This document shows positions 25,201 through 34,209 of a DNA stretch of 64,000 nt, in pieces. The stretch spans positions 1-64,000 of the forward strand of contig JAEXYZ010000037.1 in NCBI GenBank assembly GCA_023405135.1. The letters are read 5' to 3'. A model generated the notes under the pieces. That model was not told the origin of the DNA, searched no databases, and was given only the letters and a program-made list of their open reading frames with translations. Made by a program: the position numbers and the translations under genes. The DNA comes from Bacillota bacterium (GTDB lineage: Bacteria > Bacillota > Bacilli > Bacillales_A > Planococcaceae). Each line of letters begins with the position of its first letter. The stretch's first letter is position 1.

Positions 25201-25239
25201 AATACAATTCAGAAAATTAATTCTGAGTTGTATTTTTTT
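25201..25239 (+). terminator. Terminator of the pterin/partner-switching operon
   Basis: AATACAATTCAGAA (25201-25214) pairs with TTCTGAGTTGTATT (25221-25234) with one G-U pair and ends in seven T residues. The remaining spacer to 25449 is AT-rich; I see no secure promoter in it. Confidence 0.92.
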
Positions 25240-25449
25240 GCCTCCACTCCAAATTTGAAGCCGCTTGTAATTTTATAAAAAAGAGGAATCAATACTTTTA
25301 AATGGTTCTTAAGGTCTTGTCTAGTTGTAAAATATTCGGTTTTGTCTAAAATTAGGGTCTATATAACTATCTGAATAGTATAAAACTTTAATTTTATACT
25401 ATTTTTATGATAATCTTAGAGGAGCAACTATTCGGAGGTTGGACAATCC

Positions 25450-26394
25450 ATGGATCAGTCAAATAAAGATTTCGTATTAGTTTACGGAGATGCTTTTGTT
25501 GATTATATAGCGAATGATATAACGAATACATCATTTACAACTTATTTAGGTGGTGCAACAGTAAATGTTGCTGCGGGAATAAGTAGAATTGGTGCTCCAT
25601 CTGCTTTAGTGACAATTACTGGTGATGACGAAACATCTCAATTTGTCCGGGCAGAGCTAGATAAAGAAGGGGTTAATCTTGATTATGCAATATTCACGCC
25701 TGCTAAAAGAGTGAGCGGTGTCTACGTTCATCTAACACAGGATTGTGAAAGAATTTTTAAAGATTATGTAGATGAAACTCCGGATTTACAAGTATTACCG
25801 GAACAATTGAATGAAGAAGCGTTTAAAAAGGCTTCCGTTTTTAATGTTTGTTCTGGAACAATGTTTCATCCAACAGCCCTTGCAACAACAAGAAAAGGAA
25901 TCGAAATGGCAAAAGATAAAGGTACAATCATTGCCATTGATGCCAATATTCGACCTTTACGCTGGGAAAGTGAAAAAATTTGCCGAGATACCATTACTTC
26001 CTTTTTCGAGGATGCACACATTTTAAAATTGACTGATGAAGAGCTCTATTTTTTAACAGAAAAAGATAACTTAAAAGATGGAATAGAAGTGATTAATCAA
26101 TATTTAGTTCCAATTGTTTTAATTACAGTGGGAGCAGATGGAGCGTATGCGGTACTTAATGGGGAAATATTCCACATTCCAACAGAAAAAGTTGAAGCAG
26201 TTGATACAACTGGTGCTGGCGATGCATTTATGGCCGGAGTTTTACGCTTTGTCCATTTCAATGGATTACCTACATCTTCTGATGAATTAGTTAAATGCGT
26301 TACCTTTGGTAATAAATTAGGTGCCTTTGCCGCTACTAAACCAGGTGCTTTAACAGCACTTCCACATTATGATGAAATAATAGATTGGTTGTAA
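25450..26394 (+). CDS. PfkB-family carbohydrate kinase
   Basis: 314 aa. Ribokinase fold: N-terminal 'LVYGDAFVDYIAND' strand, 'YLGGATVNVAAGISRIGA' sugar-binding segment (~33-50), 'IDANIRPLRW' (~160), 'ILKLTDEELYFLT' (~193) and the C-terminal signature 'DTTGAGDAFMAGVL' (~250-263) with the catalytic Asp. It phosphorylates a sugar such as fructose; a nucleoside or 2-keto-3-deoxygluconate is also possible. GGAGG lies before the ATG. It stands alone between terminators. A second PfkB kinase at 62218-63168 is only distantly similar, so this is not a recent duplication. Confidence 0.92.
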   Translation: MDQSNKDFVLVYGDAFVDYIANDITNTSFTTYLGGATVNVAAGISRIGAPSALVTITGDDETSQFVRAELDKEGVNLDYAIFTPAKRVSGVYVHLTQDCERIFKDYVDETPDLQVLPEQLNEEAFKKASVFNVCSGTMFHPTALATTRKGIEMAKDKGTIIAIDANIRPLRWESEKICRDTITSFFEDAHILKLTDEELYFLTEKDNLKDGIEVINQYLVPIVLITVGADGAYAVLNGEIFHIPTEKVEAVDTTGAGDAFMAGVLRFVHFNGLPTSSDELVKCVTFGNKLGAFAATKPGALTALPHYDEIIDWL

Positions 26395-26413
26395 AACCTT
26401 TATATAGAAATGT

Positions 26414-26460
26414 AAATAGTAATGGTGAATCTAATTAACAGATTTACCATTACTATTTTT
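26414..26460. terminator. Bidirectional terminator
   Basis: A 19-bp stem (26414-26432 with 26440-26458, one G-U pair) is flanked by A-rich and T-rich tracts. It lies between the convergent PfkB kinase and DUF421 genes and includes the DUF421 stop codon. Confidence 0.9.
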
Positions 26461-27150
26461 TAAACTTACATATAAAGAGCCATTTTCTAATATTTGAGCA
26501 TAAAAAACGTCTTCAATATTTTTTATTTTTTTCTTTCTAAGCTTACTCATTACCCAATCTTCAGTTAAATCTAATTCTAATAGGTTTTCAGAAAGAATTT
26601 TACCATTCGCAATAATTTCAGTTGGTACGAATGGAGGAATTGTTATATCTGCTTTTACATCTGGTTTTGTAGCAGGACTGTGGGCAGGTTTTTTTATAAC
26701 ACTTAATTCCCCATTTGTTTCAAAAATCGCATAATGAACTTCATCAACAGAGAAAATACCTTGTTCTCTTAATAACATCGTAAGCTCATCTGTATGAAGC
26801 CTAGATTTTTTTAATGCTTGATTCATAATTACGCCATTTTTAATTAAAATCATAGGTTTATCATCAATTAATACCCTTGCTTTTGTTGAATGTAAAGTTA
26901 AATAACTAACTGCTAACGTTAAAACTGTCCACCATACAAGCCCAATTAAGCCATCCACAAAAACCCCATCAGCCTTCGAAGAAATTTCAGCGGCAATAGA
27001 ACCAAAGGTAATCCCTGTTACATAATGGAAAAATGTAAATTGACTAACTTGTTTTTTACCTATAATTCTTGCCAATATTAAAATAGTAGTAAAGGCGATT
27101 GTTGTACGAAGAATCATCTCAAAAATGTTTATACCCGTAAATGCTTCCAT
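26431..27150 (-). CDS. DUF421 (YetF-type) membrane protein
   Basis: 239 aa. Three hydrophobic helices in the first ~85 residues carry the family wording 'ILARIIGKKQVSQFTFFHYVTGITFGSIAAE' (pattern only). A cytosolic YetF domain follows, with 'KPMILIKNGVIMNQALKKSRLHTDELTMLLREQG' type sequence and the duplicated short half at ~165-230. The family is common in Bacillus, often several copies per genome and linked to spores or the cell envelope; its biochemical role is unknown. A GAAAGGAG site precedes the ATG. Confidence 0.9.
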   Translation of the reverse strand: MEAFTGINIFEMILRTTIAFTTILILARIIGKKQVSQFTFFHYVTGITFGSIAAEISSKADGVFVDGLIGLVWWTVLTLAVSYLTLHSTKARVLIDDKPMILIKNGVIMNQALKKSRLHTDELTMLLREQGIFSVDEVHYAIFETNGELSVIKKPAHSPATKPDVKADITIPPFVPTEIIANGKILSENLLELDLTEDWVMSKLRKKKIKNIEDVFYAQILENGSLYVSLKNSNGKSVN

Positions 27151-27213
27151 TTCAGAAACTCCTTTCGTTCCTTATACTAGGATGAACGGAAATGGGACGC
27201 TATATGCAATAGA

Positions 27214-27252
27214 AAGAAAAAAGACTATTTCCGTATTTACGAAAACAGTCTT
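27214..27252 (-). terminator. Terminator after the Usp-domain gene
   Basis: On the minus strand a 14-bp stem (27239-27252 with 27221-27234, mismatches absorbed as G-U) is followed by TTTTTTCTTTC. It ends the gene at 27257-27934. Confidence 0.85.
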
Positions 27253-27256
27253 ATTA

Positions 27257-27934
27257 TTATCGTTCAGGACTTAAAATGGAATGAATAAGATGTGGATTGC
27301 TAACGAATCCTTCTTTTATCGTAACTTCATGCATTTTGTTTGCAAAAGAAAATTTAAAAATTCCATTATCAAAATCTGTCCCAATTTCTTTAAAGAAAAT
27401 TCCTTCTAATGCTTCAGATTTAGGGCATGTAAAGACAATTTTATAGTTTTCAACATCTCTAATGACATAGGCGCGAACACCTTTTTCGTATATACTATAT
27501 GCTTCATCTTCTGCTGGACGATTTACAGAAACTATATGGAAATCAACGAAAGGTACTTCTTTCAATAAAACGTTTAAGAAAGAACCCTTTGTTATTTCTT
27601 CCCACCTACTTTGTGCACTTTGGCCGACAATAATTTGTGTAATATTATTTTCTTGTGCTACCTCTGCAATTACTTTCTGAATAGGACGTTTTTCATTATC
27701 ACGGATAATAAATTTTTCAACTTCAAGTTCTTCTGCTAATTGAGCCCATTTTTCAATATATCCGGATTTTTCCGCATCAAATGTATCCACCGGCTTTGTA
27801 TCAACTGTTAATATATAAAGTGGGCAATCTAGCAATGTCGCAAGCTTATGTCCACGACGAATAAGACGTTCACCGTTAAGTCCATAATATACACAAACTA
27901 AAATACTCTCATCCGTTATTTTCACATGCTTCAT
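27257..27934 (-). CDS. Universal-stress-protein domain protein, KdpD-like
   Basis: 225 aa. Residues ~8-130 match the UspA-like nucleotide-binding fold as found inside KdpD sensor kinases: 'SILVCVYYGLNGERLIRRGHKLA', 'LYILTVDT', 'ITQIIVGQSAQSRWEEITKGSFLNVLL' (pattern). The G-x-S-x-x-S-R-W motif is the usual phosphate loop. The ~75 C-terminal residues are a separate beta-rich part with no match I can name. No histidine-kinase or K+-pump genes are adjacent, so this is a free-standing form. It is divergent from the Mrp antiporter operon, so a link to cation homeostasis is plausible but unproven. RBS AGAGGAG precedes the ATG. Confidence 0.82.
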   Translation of the reverse strand: MKHVKITDESILVCVYYGLNGERLIRRGHKLATLLDCPLYILTVDTKPVDTFDAEKSGYIEKWAQLAEELEVEKFIIRDNEKRPIQKVIAEVAQENNITQIIVGQSAQSRWEEITKGSFLNVLLKEVPFVDFHIVSVNRPAEDEAYSIYEKGVRAYVIRDVENYKIVFTCPKSEALEGIFFKEIGTDFDNGIFKFSFANKMHEVTIKEGFVSNPHLIHSILSPER

Positions 27935-28232
27935 GATCGTTTGCTCCTCTTAAAATTAGTCCAGTATAAAAATATATCATAATATTTTTTAGAAAATAAA
28001 AGTATAAATAAGCAGAAGTGAATGTGTATTAAGTGCATCTATGACATTTCTATTGTATACTGAAATTGTAATATTTAATGTATTTTTAGTAAAATATTAT
28101 TAATTTGTAATAAATTACTTATTTTTATAAGGTGGTTTGAAATAAATGATTTCCCTATATGACACAATATTATGAAGAGAGCATACTGGGAAGTCAAGTA
28201 AATATAAAGATAGAGTTAGGAGGTTTTAGCTT
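27935..28232. other. Divergent spacer between the Usp gene and mrpA
   Basis: 298 AT-rich bases. It must hold promoters for both directions. TATACT-like boxes occur near 28058 (plus strand) and 27966 (minus strand), but no good -35 partner is at the right distance. Nothing else is recognised. Confidence 0.45.
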
Positions 28233-30641
28233 GTGACGCTTGATTTTGCCATTATTATACTTCCTTTTTTTATGGCAGCACTTATGCTTATTTTTTATAG
28301 GCGACTGAAAAAGAAATATATTGGTTGGATAGTGCTAACTATACCGCTTATTTTATTTACTGTATTAACTACATATATCCCTCGTATTGTTAACGGTCAA
28401 ACGATTTCAAATACTTATGAGTGGATTCCCTCTTTTAATATAAATTTCACAACTTATATTGATGGTTTAAGCTTAATATTAGGCTTACTCATCACTGGTG
28501 TAGGAAGTTTAGTCATCTTATACTCCATTTTTTATTTATCAATTAAAGAATCTTTGCATCATTTTTATTTCTACTTGCTATTATTCATGGGTGCAATGCT
28601 TGGTCTTGTCTTTTCAGATCATTTAATGGTTTTATATGCATTTTGGGAATTAACAAGTGTCTCATCGTTTCTATTGATTGCATTTTGGCATCATCGAAAG
28701 GCGTCACGAGCTGGCGCACGAAAGTCAATGACCATTACGATTTCAGGCGGCATTGCAATGCTAATTGGTTTTTTAATGTTATATCAGATGGCTGGTACAT
28801 TTAGTATTCGTGAAATTATTGCAAATGTTGACGTAATTAGCGAACATTCATTGTTTGTTCCGTCACTCATACTAGTTCTTTTCGGTGCATTTACAAAATC
28901 TGCACAATTCCCGTTTCATATTTGGCTGCCAGATGCAATGGAGGCGCCGACACCCGTTAGTGCATATTTACACTCTGCCACAATGGTAAAGGCAGGTATT
29001 TATTTAGTAGCTCGTTTTACACCTATCTTCGGTGGTGAATTACTATGGTTCTGGGCTGTAACAGGTGTTGGGTTGCTTACGCTATTCTGGGGATCTTTTA
29101 ATGCTGTGCGTCAGGTGGATTTAAAAGCAATTTTAGCTTTTTCAACAGTAAGTCAGCTTGGTTTAATTATGAGCTTACTCGGTTTAGGCTCAGTTGCCAT
29201 CTATTTAGGTTCTACGAAAGAAAGCATTATTTATACACAGGCCTCATTTGCTGCACTTTTCCATTTAATTAATCATTCAACATTTAAAGGTGCTCTTTTT
29301 ATGATGGTTGGCATAGTCGATCATGAAATAGGAACACGGGATATAAGACGTTTAGGTGGGTTAATGTCATTCCTACCATTTACTTTTACAATTGCTTTAA
29401 TTGGATGCTTTTCTATGGCTGGATTACCACCATTTAACGGATTTTTAAGTAAAGAAATGTTTTTCACTGCAATTTTAACAATTACAGAATTAAATATTTC
29501 CTCCATCCAAAGTATTGCAATGTACCTACCTATTATTGCCTGGGTTGCAAGCGTGTTTACGTTTGTATATTGCTTAATTATTGTAATCAAAACATTCTTC
29601 GGAAAAATTAAACCTGATATTCTTGAGAAAAAACCACATGAGCCGCCATTTGGAATGCTAGTTCCACCATTTATTCTTATTGGACTTGTTGTTGCCATTT
29701 TCTTCTTCCCGAATATTTTAGGTAGCTATATTTTAAAGCCTGCAATGTTAAGTATTTACCCAGCATATTCTTCTGCTGAAGACATTACGCCACATATTTC
29801 GGCTTGGCATGGAATAAATACAGAATTGCTGATGACGATAGGTGTTGTTATTGTTGGGATTATTTTATATTTCACGATGAAATATTGGAAAAAAATTTAT
29901 CGGATTTTCCCTCAACAATGGACGTTTAACGCTATCTATGAAAGAGTTATTACTTCAAGTGAGAATATATCTGAAAATATTACAAAACGTTATATGAATG
30001 GTGATATAACCTATTACTTTATCTATATTTATATGTCTTTTATTGTGATAGTCACGGGCGCCTTTCTTTATATGGGGGCTTTTGCATGGAATCCATCGAA
30101 GGATGCTGTTGTTGAAAGTTATGAACTGTTATTAGTATTTGTGATGATTTTTGCTTCCGTTGCAATGATCTTTGTAAGTGGACGTATAACATTGGTGTTA
30201 TTAAACGGGGTACTTGGTTATTCTGTCGCATTCCTATTTGTCATTTTCCGTGCGCCAGACTTAGCATTAACACAGCTTGTTGTGGAGTCAGTAACAACAG
30301 CGTTATTTTTACTTTGTTTTAAATATTTGCCCGACTTAACACCCGAAACTAGCACTAAGCGTTCTGTAATATCAAAGGGAGTATTATCAATTTTAGTAGG
30401 TACTACCGTTTCAGTAGTTGGTTTATCTGTCATCCACTACGATAAGTTTAAATCGATCTCAACCTATTTTGAGGATTCATATCATTTAGCTGGTGGAAAA
30501 AATATTGTTAATACAATTTTAGGAGATTTCCGTGCCTTTGATACGATGCTTGAAGTTGTCGTACTCTTTATTGCCGGCTTAGGAGTTTATACGCTCATTA
30601 AGTTGAAAGCGAGAAAGGAGGGGGCAGACAATGAAAATTAA
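28233..30641 (+). CDS. mrpA: Na+/H+ antiporter subunit MrpA
   Basis: 802 aa, GTG start after TAGGAGG. The largest subunit of the Mrp multisubunit cation/proton antiporter, related to NuoL of complex I. About twenty hydrophobic helices; the NuoL-like core has 'ASFAALFHLINHSTFKGALFMMVGIVDHE' type sequence with helix-borne Lys/His at residues ~335-360, and 'FWELTSVSSFLLIAFW' (~133). A C-terminal MrpA-specific part resembles MrpB/NuoJ and ends in 'LDFRAFDTMLEVVVLFIAGLGVYTLI'-type sequence. The next gene overlaps by 11 bases. First of seven genes in canonical mrpABCDEFG order, needed for Na+ and alkali tolerance. Confidence 0.97.
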   Translation: MTLDFAIIILPFFMAALMLIFYRRLKKKYIGWIVLTIPLILFTVLTTYIPRIVNGQTISNTYEWIPSFNINFTTYIDGLSLILGLLITGVGSLVILYSIFYLSIKESLHHFYFYLLLFMGAMLGLVFSDHLMVLYAFWELTSVSSFLLIAFWHHRKASRAGARKSMTITISGGIAMLIGFLMLYQMAGTFSIREIIANVDVISEHSLFVPSLILVLFGAFTKSAQFPFHIWLPDAMEAPTPVSAYLHSATMVKAGIYLVARFTPIFGGELLWFWAVTGVGLLTLFWGSFNAVRQVDLKAILAFSTVSQLGLIMSLLGLGSVAIYLGSTKESIIYTQASFAALFHLINHSTFKGALFMMVGIVDHEIGTRDIRRLGGLMSFLPFTFTIALIGCFSMAGLPPFNGFLSKEMFFTAILTITELNISSIQSIAMYLPIIAWVASVFTFVYCLIIVIKTFFGKIKPDILEKKPHEPPFGMLVPPFILIGLVVAIFFFPNILGSYILKPAMLSIYPAYSSAEDITPHISAWHGINTELLMTIGVVIVGIILYFTMKYWKKIYRIFPQQWTFNAIYERVITSSENISENITKRYMNGDITYYFIYIYMSFIVIVTGAFLYMGAFAWNPSKDAVVESYELLLVFVMIFASVAMIFVSGRITLVLLNGVLGYSVAFLFVIFRAPDLALTQLVVESVTTALFLLCFKYLPDLTPETSTKRSVISKGVLSILVGTTVSVVGLSVIHYDKFKSISTYFEDSYHLAGGKNIVNTILGDFRAFDTMLEVVVLFIAGLGVYTLIKLKARKEGADNEN

Positions 30642-31053
30642 TGATGTGATTTTAAGAACAGTTGTTAAAGGTGTCGTGTTTATCATTTTAACTCTCGGAG
30701 TTTACTTATTTTTTTCAGGACATAATGCACCCGGTGGAGGATTTATTGGGGGACTTGTACTAGGTTCAGGGATTGTACTCCTTTATATAACATATGATCT
30801 TGAAACAGTTCATAAGAAAATGCCATTTGATTTTAAAAAAGTAGCTGCCTTTGGTGTGTTATTGGCAACTGGTTCAGCTATAGGGTCTCTCTATTTTGAT
30901 GCTCCGTTTTTATCGCAGACGGATGGTTATTTTAATATTCCAATTCTAGGAGAAAAACATTTAACAACAGTAACTATTTTTGAAGCAGGCGTTGCATTGA
31001 CTGTTATTGGAACGCTTGTAACGATTATTTTGAGCATAAGTGAGGATGAATAA
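30631..31053 (+). CDS. mrpB: Na+/H+ antiporter subunit MrpB
   Basis: 140 aa, four transmembrane helices. 'GHNAPGGGFIGGLVLGSGIVLLYI' around residues 29-52 is the MrpB signature (pattern only), and 'IFEAGVALTVIGTLVTIIL' closes the protein. It overlaps mrpA by 11 bases and is followed immediately by mrpC, so all are translated from one message. An AAAGGAGGGGG ribosome site lies inside the end of mrpA. Confidence 0.96.
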   Translation: MKINDVILRTVVKGVVFIILTLGVYLFFSGHNAPGGGFIGGLVLGSGIVLLYITYDLETVHKKMPFDFKKVAAFGVLLATGSAIGSLYFDAPFLSQTDGYFNIPILGEKHLTTVTIFEAGVALTVIGTLVTIILSISEDE

Positions 31054-31054
31054 T

Positions 31055-31393
31055 ATGGAATCTTTAATGGTTGTACTAGTTGGAATTCTCGTTTCAATTG
31101 GAACCTATTTAATCTTATCTCGGCATATTATTCGCGTAATTATAGGAACGGCTATTTTATCTCATGGGGTGCACTTACTAATTTTAACAGTAGGAGGACT
31201 TAAAACAGGTGGCGTTCCGTTATTAAGTCAATCGGATGGACCATTCACCGACGCATTGCCACAAGCTTTAATTTTAACTGCAATCGTTATAAGCTTTGCA
31301 ACGACAGCTTTTCTTCTTGTGTTAGCTTATCGGACTTATAAAAAAAATGGTTCAGCAGATTTTCGTGAATTGAGAGGAATGTCTGATGAATAA
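31055..31393 (+). CDS. mrpC: Na+/H+ antiporter subunit MrpC
   Basis: 112 aa, three helices, homologous to NuoK. 'GTYLILSRHIIRVIIGTAILSHGVHLLIL' and the late 'ALILTAIVISFATTAFLLVLAYR' match the family. The ATG at 31055, two bases after the mrpB stop and eight after AGTGAGGA, gives the length and N terminus (MESLM...) expected from other Bacilli; an in-frame GTG 15 bases earlier is less likely. It overlaps mrpD by 8 bases. Confidence 0.95.
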   Translation: MESLMVVLVGILVSIGTYLILSRHIIRVIIGTAILSHGVHLLILTVGGLKTGGVPLLSQSDGPFTDALPQALILTAIVISFATTAFLLVLAYRTYKKNGSADFRELRGMSDE

Positions 31394-32864
31394 TTTACTT
31401 GTTTTGCCGATTATTATACCAATAATAACGGCAGTCATACTTGTGTTTTTACGTAGTCATTTAATACTACAGCGAATAATTAGCATTGTCACAATGGTAT
31501 CAATATGTTCGATATCATTTCTGCTTTTAGAGCTTATACAAATAGAAGGTATTTTAAGGTTAGATTTTAGTGGATGGCTACCTCCATTTGGAATTCTTTT
31601 CGTTGCTGATTCCTTTTCGGTATTGCTAGTATTAACTGCTAGTATTGTAACGACTATTTGTTTAATTTATGCCTTTTCTACGATAGGGAAACGTCATGAA
31701 CACATGTTTTTTTATCCGTTTGTGTTGTTTTTAATTGCAGGTGTAAATGGATCATTTCTAACAGGTGATATTTTTAACCTTTTTGTATGTTTTGAAGTAA
31801 TGCTGTTAGCTTCTTATGTGTTAGTTGCACTGGGTGGAGAAAAGGTTCAACTACGCGAATCATTAAAATATGTTCTTATCAATGTAGTTGCATCATGGAT
31901 GTTTTTAGTGGCGCTAGCATATTTATACGGCACTGTAAAAACATTAAATATGGCTCATATTGCAATGCGTGTTTCAGAGGTTGGCCAAGACCCATTATTA
32001 ACAACTATATCGATATTATTTTTAGTTGTATTTAGTTTAAAAGCTGGTTTACTTTTATTCTTTTGGTTACCGGGCTCCTATAGTGTGCCACCAGCTGCTG
32101 TTCAAGCTTTGTTTGCAGCTTTGCTTACTAAGGTCGGAATTTATGCCCTTATCCGTTTGTTTACGTTAATGTTCCCATTACAACAAGAGATAACATCTAC
32201 AATTATTGGCGTAATGGCAGGTATAACGATTATTGCAGGGTGTATGGGTGCATTGTCAGGAAGAGACGTTTATACAATTGCAACATATAATGTCATCATT
32301 GGTGTTGGATTTATATTAATTGGTCTTGCAATTGGTACTGAGACTGCGATTACAGGAGCTGTTTATTATTTAATCCATGACATGATTGCAAAGGCATTAC
32401 TATTTTTACTTATTGGCATGATGATTTATTTGACTGGAGAAACAGTTGTTAAAAAAATAAGTGGATTAATCCGTAACTATCCGTTGTTTGGGTGGATATA
32501 TTTTATCGTCATGTTAGCATTAGTGGGTATTCCACCGTTGAGCGGCTTTATTGGGAAAATTTTAATCGGACAAGGTGCAATAGAATCAGGGGCCTATATA
32601 TTACTAGCAATTGGTTTTGGATCTAGCATTATCGTTTTATATTCTTTATTAAGAATTTTCCTAGCATCATTTTTTGGTGAAACAACGATTAGCTTTGAAG
32701 ATCGAAAACCAATTCCAAAAGGGGCAATGATGTCATTTATTTTATTAGCTTTTTCAATTGTTTATATTGGTGTTGGTGGAGAGACTCTGTCAATTTATGT
32801 GAAGGATGCCGCAAGAACTTTAATTAATCCTTCTATTTATATAGATGCGATATTAAAGGGGTGA
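31386..32864 (+). CDS. mrpD: Na+/H+ antiporter subunit MrpD
   Basis: 492 aa, about fourteen helices, homologous to NuoM/NuoN. The proton-path Glu in 'FVCFEVMLLASYVLVAL' (~137) and Lys in 'VVFSLKAGLLLFFWLPG' (~219) are present, as is the later 'HDMIAKALLFLLIGM'. It starts within the end of mrpC. With MrpA it forms the membrane arm that couples proton and sodium movement. Confidence 0.96.
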   Translation: MNNLLVLPIIIPIITAVILVFLRSHLILQRIISIVTMVSICSISFLLLELIQIEGILRLDFSGWLPPFGILFVADSFSVLLVLTASIVTTICLIYAFSTIGKRHEHMFFYPFVLFLIAGVNGSFLTGDIFNLFVCFEVMLLASYVLVALGGEKVQLRESLKYVLINVVASWMFLVALAYLYGTVKTLNMAHIAMRVSEVGQDPLLTTISILFLVVFSLKAGLLLFFWLPGSYSVPPAAVQALFAALLTKVGIYALIRLFTLMFPLQQEITSTIIGVMAGITIIAGCMGALSGRDVYTIATYNVIIGVGFILIGLAIGTETAITGAVYYLIHDMIAKALLFLLIGMMIYLTGETVVKKISGLIRNYPLFGWIYFIVMLALVGIPPLSGFIGKILIGQGAIESGAYILLAIGFGSSIIVLYSLLRIFLASFFGETTISFEDRKPIPKGAMMSFILLAFSIVYIGVGGETLSIYVKDAARTLINPSIYIDAILKG

Positions 32865-32870
32865 GTTACT

Positions 32871-33353
32871 TTGTTAGGTCAGTTTATTTTGAATCTATTC
32901 ATTGCGCTTTTATGGTTGCTGCTAGTAGATGAGTCTATACCGCAAATTACAACATTTTTTACTGGATTTGTTGTAGGAATAGGGATTTTATATGTAATGC
33001 ACCGTTTTTTTGGTACACGATTTTATTTAAGAAGAGTAATAAAAATTATCGATTTAATTTTATTGTTTATTAAAGAACTTATTATTTCTAGCCTTTCAGT
33101 AATGAAGAATATCCTTACCCCAAAGTTAGAAATTACCCCGGGTATCTTTACATATAAAACAAGTCTAAAGGGAGAGTGGGAAGTGACAACATTAGCACTT
33201 TTACTAACCCTTACACCTGGCTCAGTTGTGATGGAAGTTTCCGAGGAAGGGGATTTATTTTATATTCACGCAATGGATATTGAACAGTCAAAAGAAGAAG
33301 TTATTCGTTCAATAGGAAAATTTGAAAAAGCTATTTTGGAGGTGACACGTTAA
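32871..33353 (+). CDS. mrpE: Na+/H+ antiporter subunit MrpE
   Basis: 160 aa, TTG start after AAGGGGTGAG. Two to three N-terminal helices, then a conserved cytosolic part with 'LTLTPGSVVMEVSEEGDLFYIHAMD', the MrpE signature region (pattern only). Unlike MrpA-D it has no complex I counterpart and is thought to aid assembly. The mrpF ATG is directly adjacent. Confidence 0.95.
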   Translation: MLGQFILNLFIALLWLLLVDESIPQITTFFTGFVVGIGILYVMHRFFGTRFYLRRVIKIIDLILLFIKELIISSLSVMKNILTPKLEITPGIFTYKTSLKGEWEVTTLALLLTLTPGSVVMEVSEEGDLFYIHAMDIEQSKEEVIRSIGKFEKAILEVTR

Positions 33354-33638
33354 ATGAAAGAGGCAATTTTATTAGTTTCATTAACATTGTTCATGGTAGC
33401 CATCGCAATTCTTCTATATCGTGTCATTGTTGGTCCTTCGATGCCAGACCGTGCAATTGCTCTTGATACAATTGGAGTAAATTTGATTTCTGCAATTGCT
33501 ATTGTTTCGATTATGTTGAAGACAAAAGCCTTTTTAGAAGCGATTTTAATATTAGGTATATTGGCGTTTATCGGAACAATTGCCTTTTCGAAATATATCG
33601 AGAGGGGCGTTATCGTTGAGCGTAAAGGAGATTCTTGA
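33354..33638 (+). CDS. mrpF: Na+/H+ antiporter subunit MrpF
   Basis: 94 aa, three helices. 'VIVGPSMPDRAIALDTIGVNLI' at residues ~22-44 carries the family's conserved P-D-R and D residues. Its ATG immediately follows the mrpE stop. mrpG begins inside its last codons. Confidence 0.95.
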   Translation: MKEAILLVSLTLFMVAIAILLYRVIVGPSMPDRAIALDTIGVNLISAIAIVSIMLKTKAFLEAILILGILAFIGTIAFSKYIERGVIVERKGDS

Positions 33639-34014
33639 GTGGGTTGCAATATTGCTAATTTTACTAGGTTCAATTGTTAGTGTCATTAGTGCACTTGGTT
33701 TAATACGACTGCCTGATGTTTATACGAGATCCCACGCTGCATCAAAAAGCGCTACGTTAGCAGTTTTTTTAAGTTTGTTAGGAGCATTTATTTACTTTTG
33801 GTTCCATGATGGCTATGTAAGTATTCGATTAATTTTAGGGATTATATTTGTTTTCATTACTTCGCCTGTTGCGGGACATTTAATTTGTCGAGCCGCATAT
33901 CGTTCTCAAGTTCCATTAGCAGACAGCTCTAGTGAAGATCAGTTAAAACCAGTGTTATTTAAGGGGGAGACGGAAATAATGAGCGTGGAAGAAAGCGATT
34001 ATAAAGAAAAATAA
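33616..34014 (+). CDS. mrpG: Na+/H+ antiporter subunit MrpG
   Basis: About 132 aa, three helices. 'ALGLIRLPDVYTRSHAASKSATL' (~24-46) is the MrpG signature (pattern only). The most likely start is TTG at 33616, nine bases after GAGAGGGG within mrpF; this gives the N terminus of relatives, while the upstream ATG at 33580 would add about 12 unrelated residues. The acidic C-terminal tail is longer than in B. subtilis. It ends the mrp operon. Confidence 0.9.
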   Translation: MSVKEILEWVAILLILLGSIVSVISALGLIRLPDVYTRSHAASKSATLAVFLSLLGAFIYFWFHDGYVSIRLILGIIFVFITSPVAGHLICRAAYRSQVPLADSSSEDQLKPVLFKGETEIMSVEESDYKEK

Positions 34015-34018
34015 AAAG

Positions 34019-34209
34019 TTATCCCCAATAAATGAAGAGGCTATTTCAGAAAATATCATTTCTAAATGGCTTCTTTTTTGAATTGTGGATAACTTTTTAA
34101 GGATTTTCTGGTCATAATCGTGGTGGACTTGTGGACAAATAGGTAGGTTGAGGATAAAGCTGTGGAGAAAGGCGATTAACTGAGAGGTATAAGAGGGAGC
34201 TGTGGATAA
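34019..34209 (-). promoter_or_regulatory. Cluster of DnaA boxes outside oriC
   Basis: Two perfect DnaA boxes (TGTGGATAA, reverse of TTATCCACA) lie at 34084-34092 and 34201-34209. Near-matches are TGTGGACAA at 34130-34138, TGAGGATAA at 34149-34157 and TGTGGAGAA at 34161-34169, all in the same orientation, and TTATCCCCA at 34019-34027 in the opposite one. dnaA, dnaN and rpmH are not nearby, so this is not the usual origin. B. subtilis has similar distant clusters that titrate DnaA or delay initiation. Confidence 0.6.
34034..34080 (+). terminator. Terminator-like hairpin after mrpG
   Basis: AGAAA/TTTCT, ATTT/AAAT and GAAG/CTTC segments pair across 34034-34073 with bulges, followed by TTTTTT. 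It is less regular than other terminators in the window. Confidence 0.6.

Noticed and set aside
29321..29698. 125-codon minus-strand open frame inside mrpA
   Set aside because: It lies wholly within the intact mrpA gene, has no ribosome site and shows no domain; it is an antisense shadow.
34019..34209. Chromosomal origin of replication
   Set aside because: Despite the DnaA boxes, dnaA, dnaN, rpmH and related genes are absent, so a secondary DnaA-box cluster is more likely.
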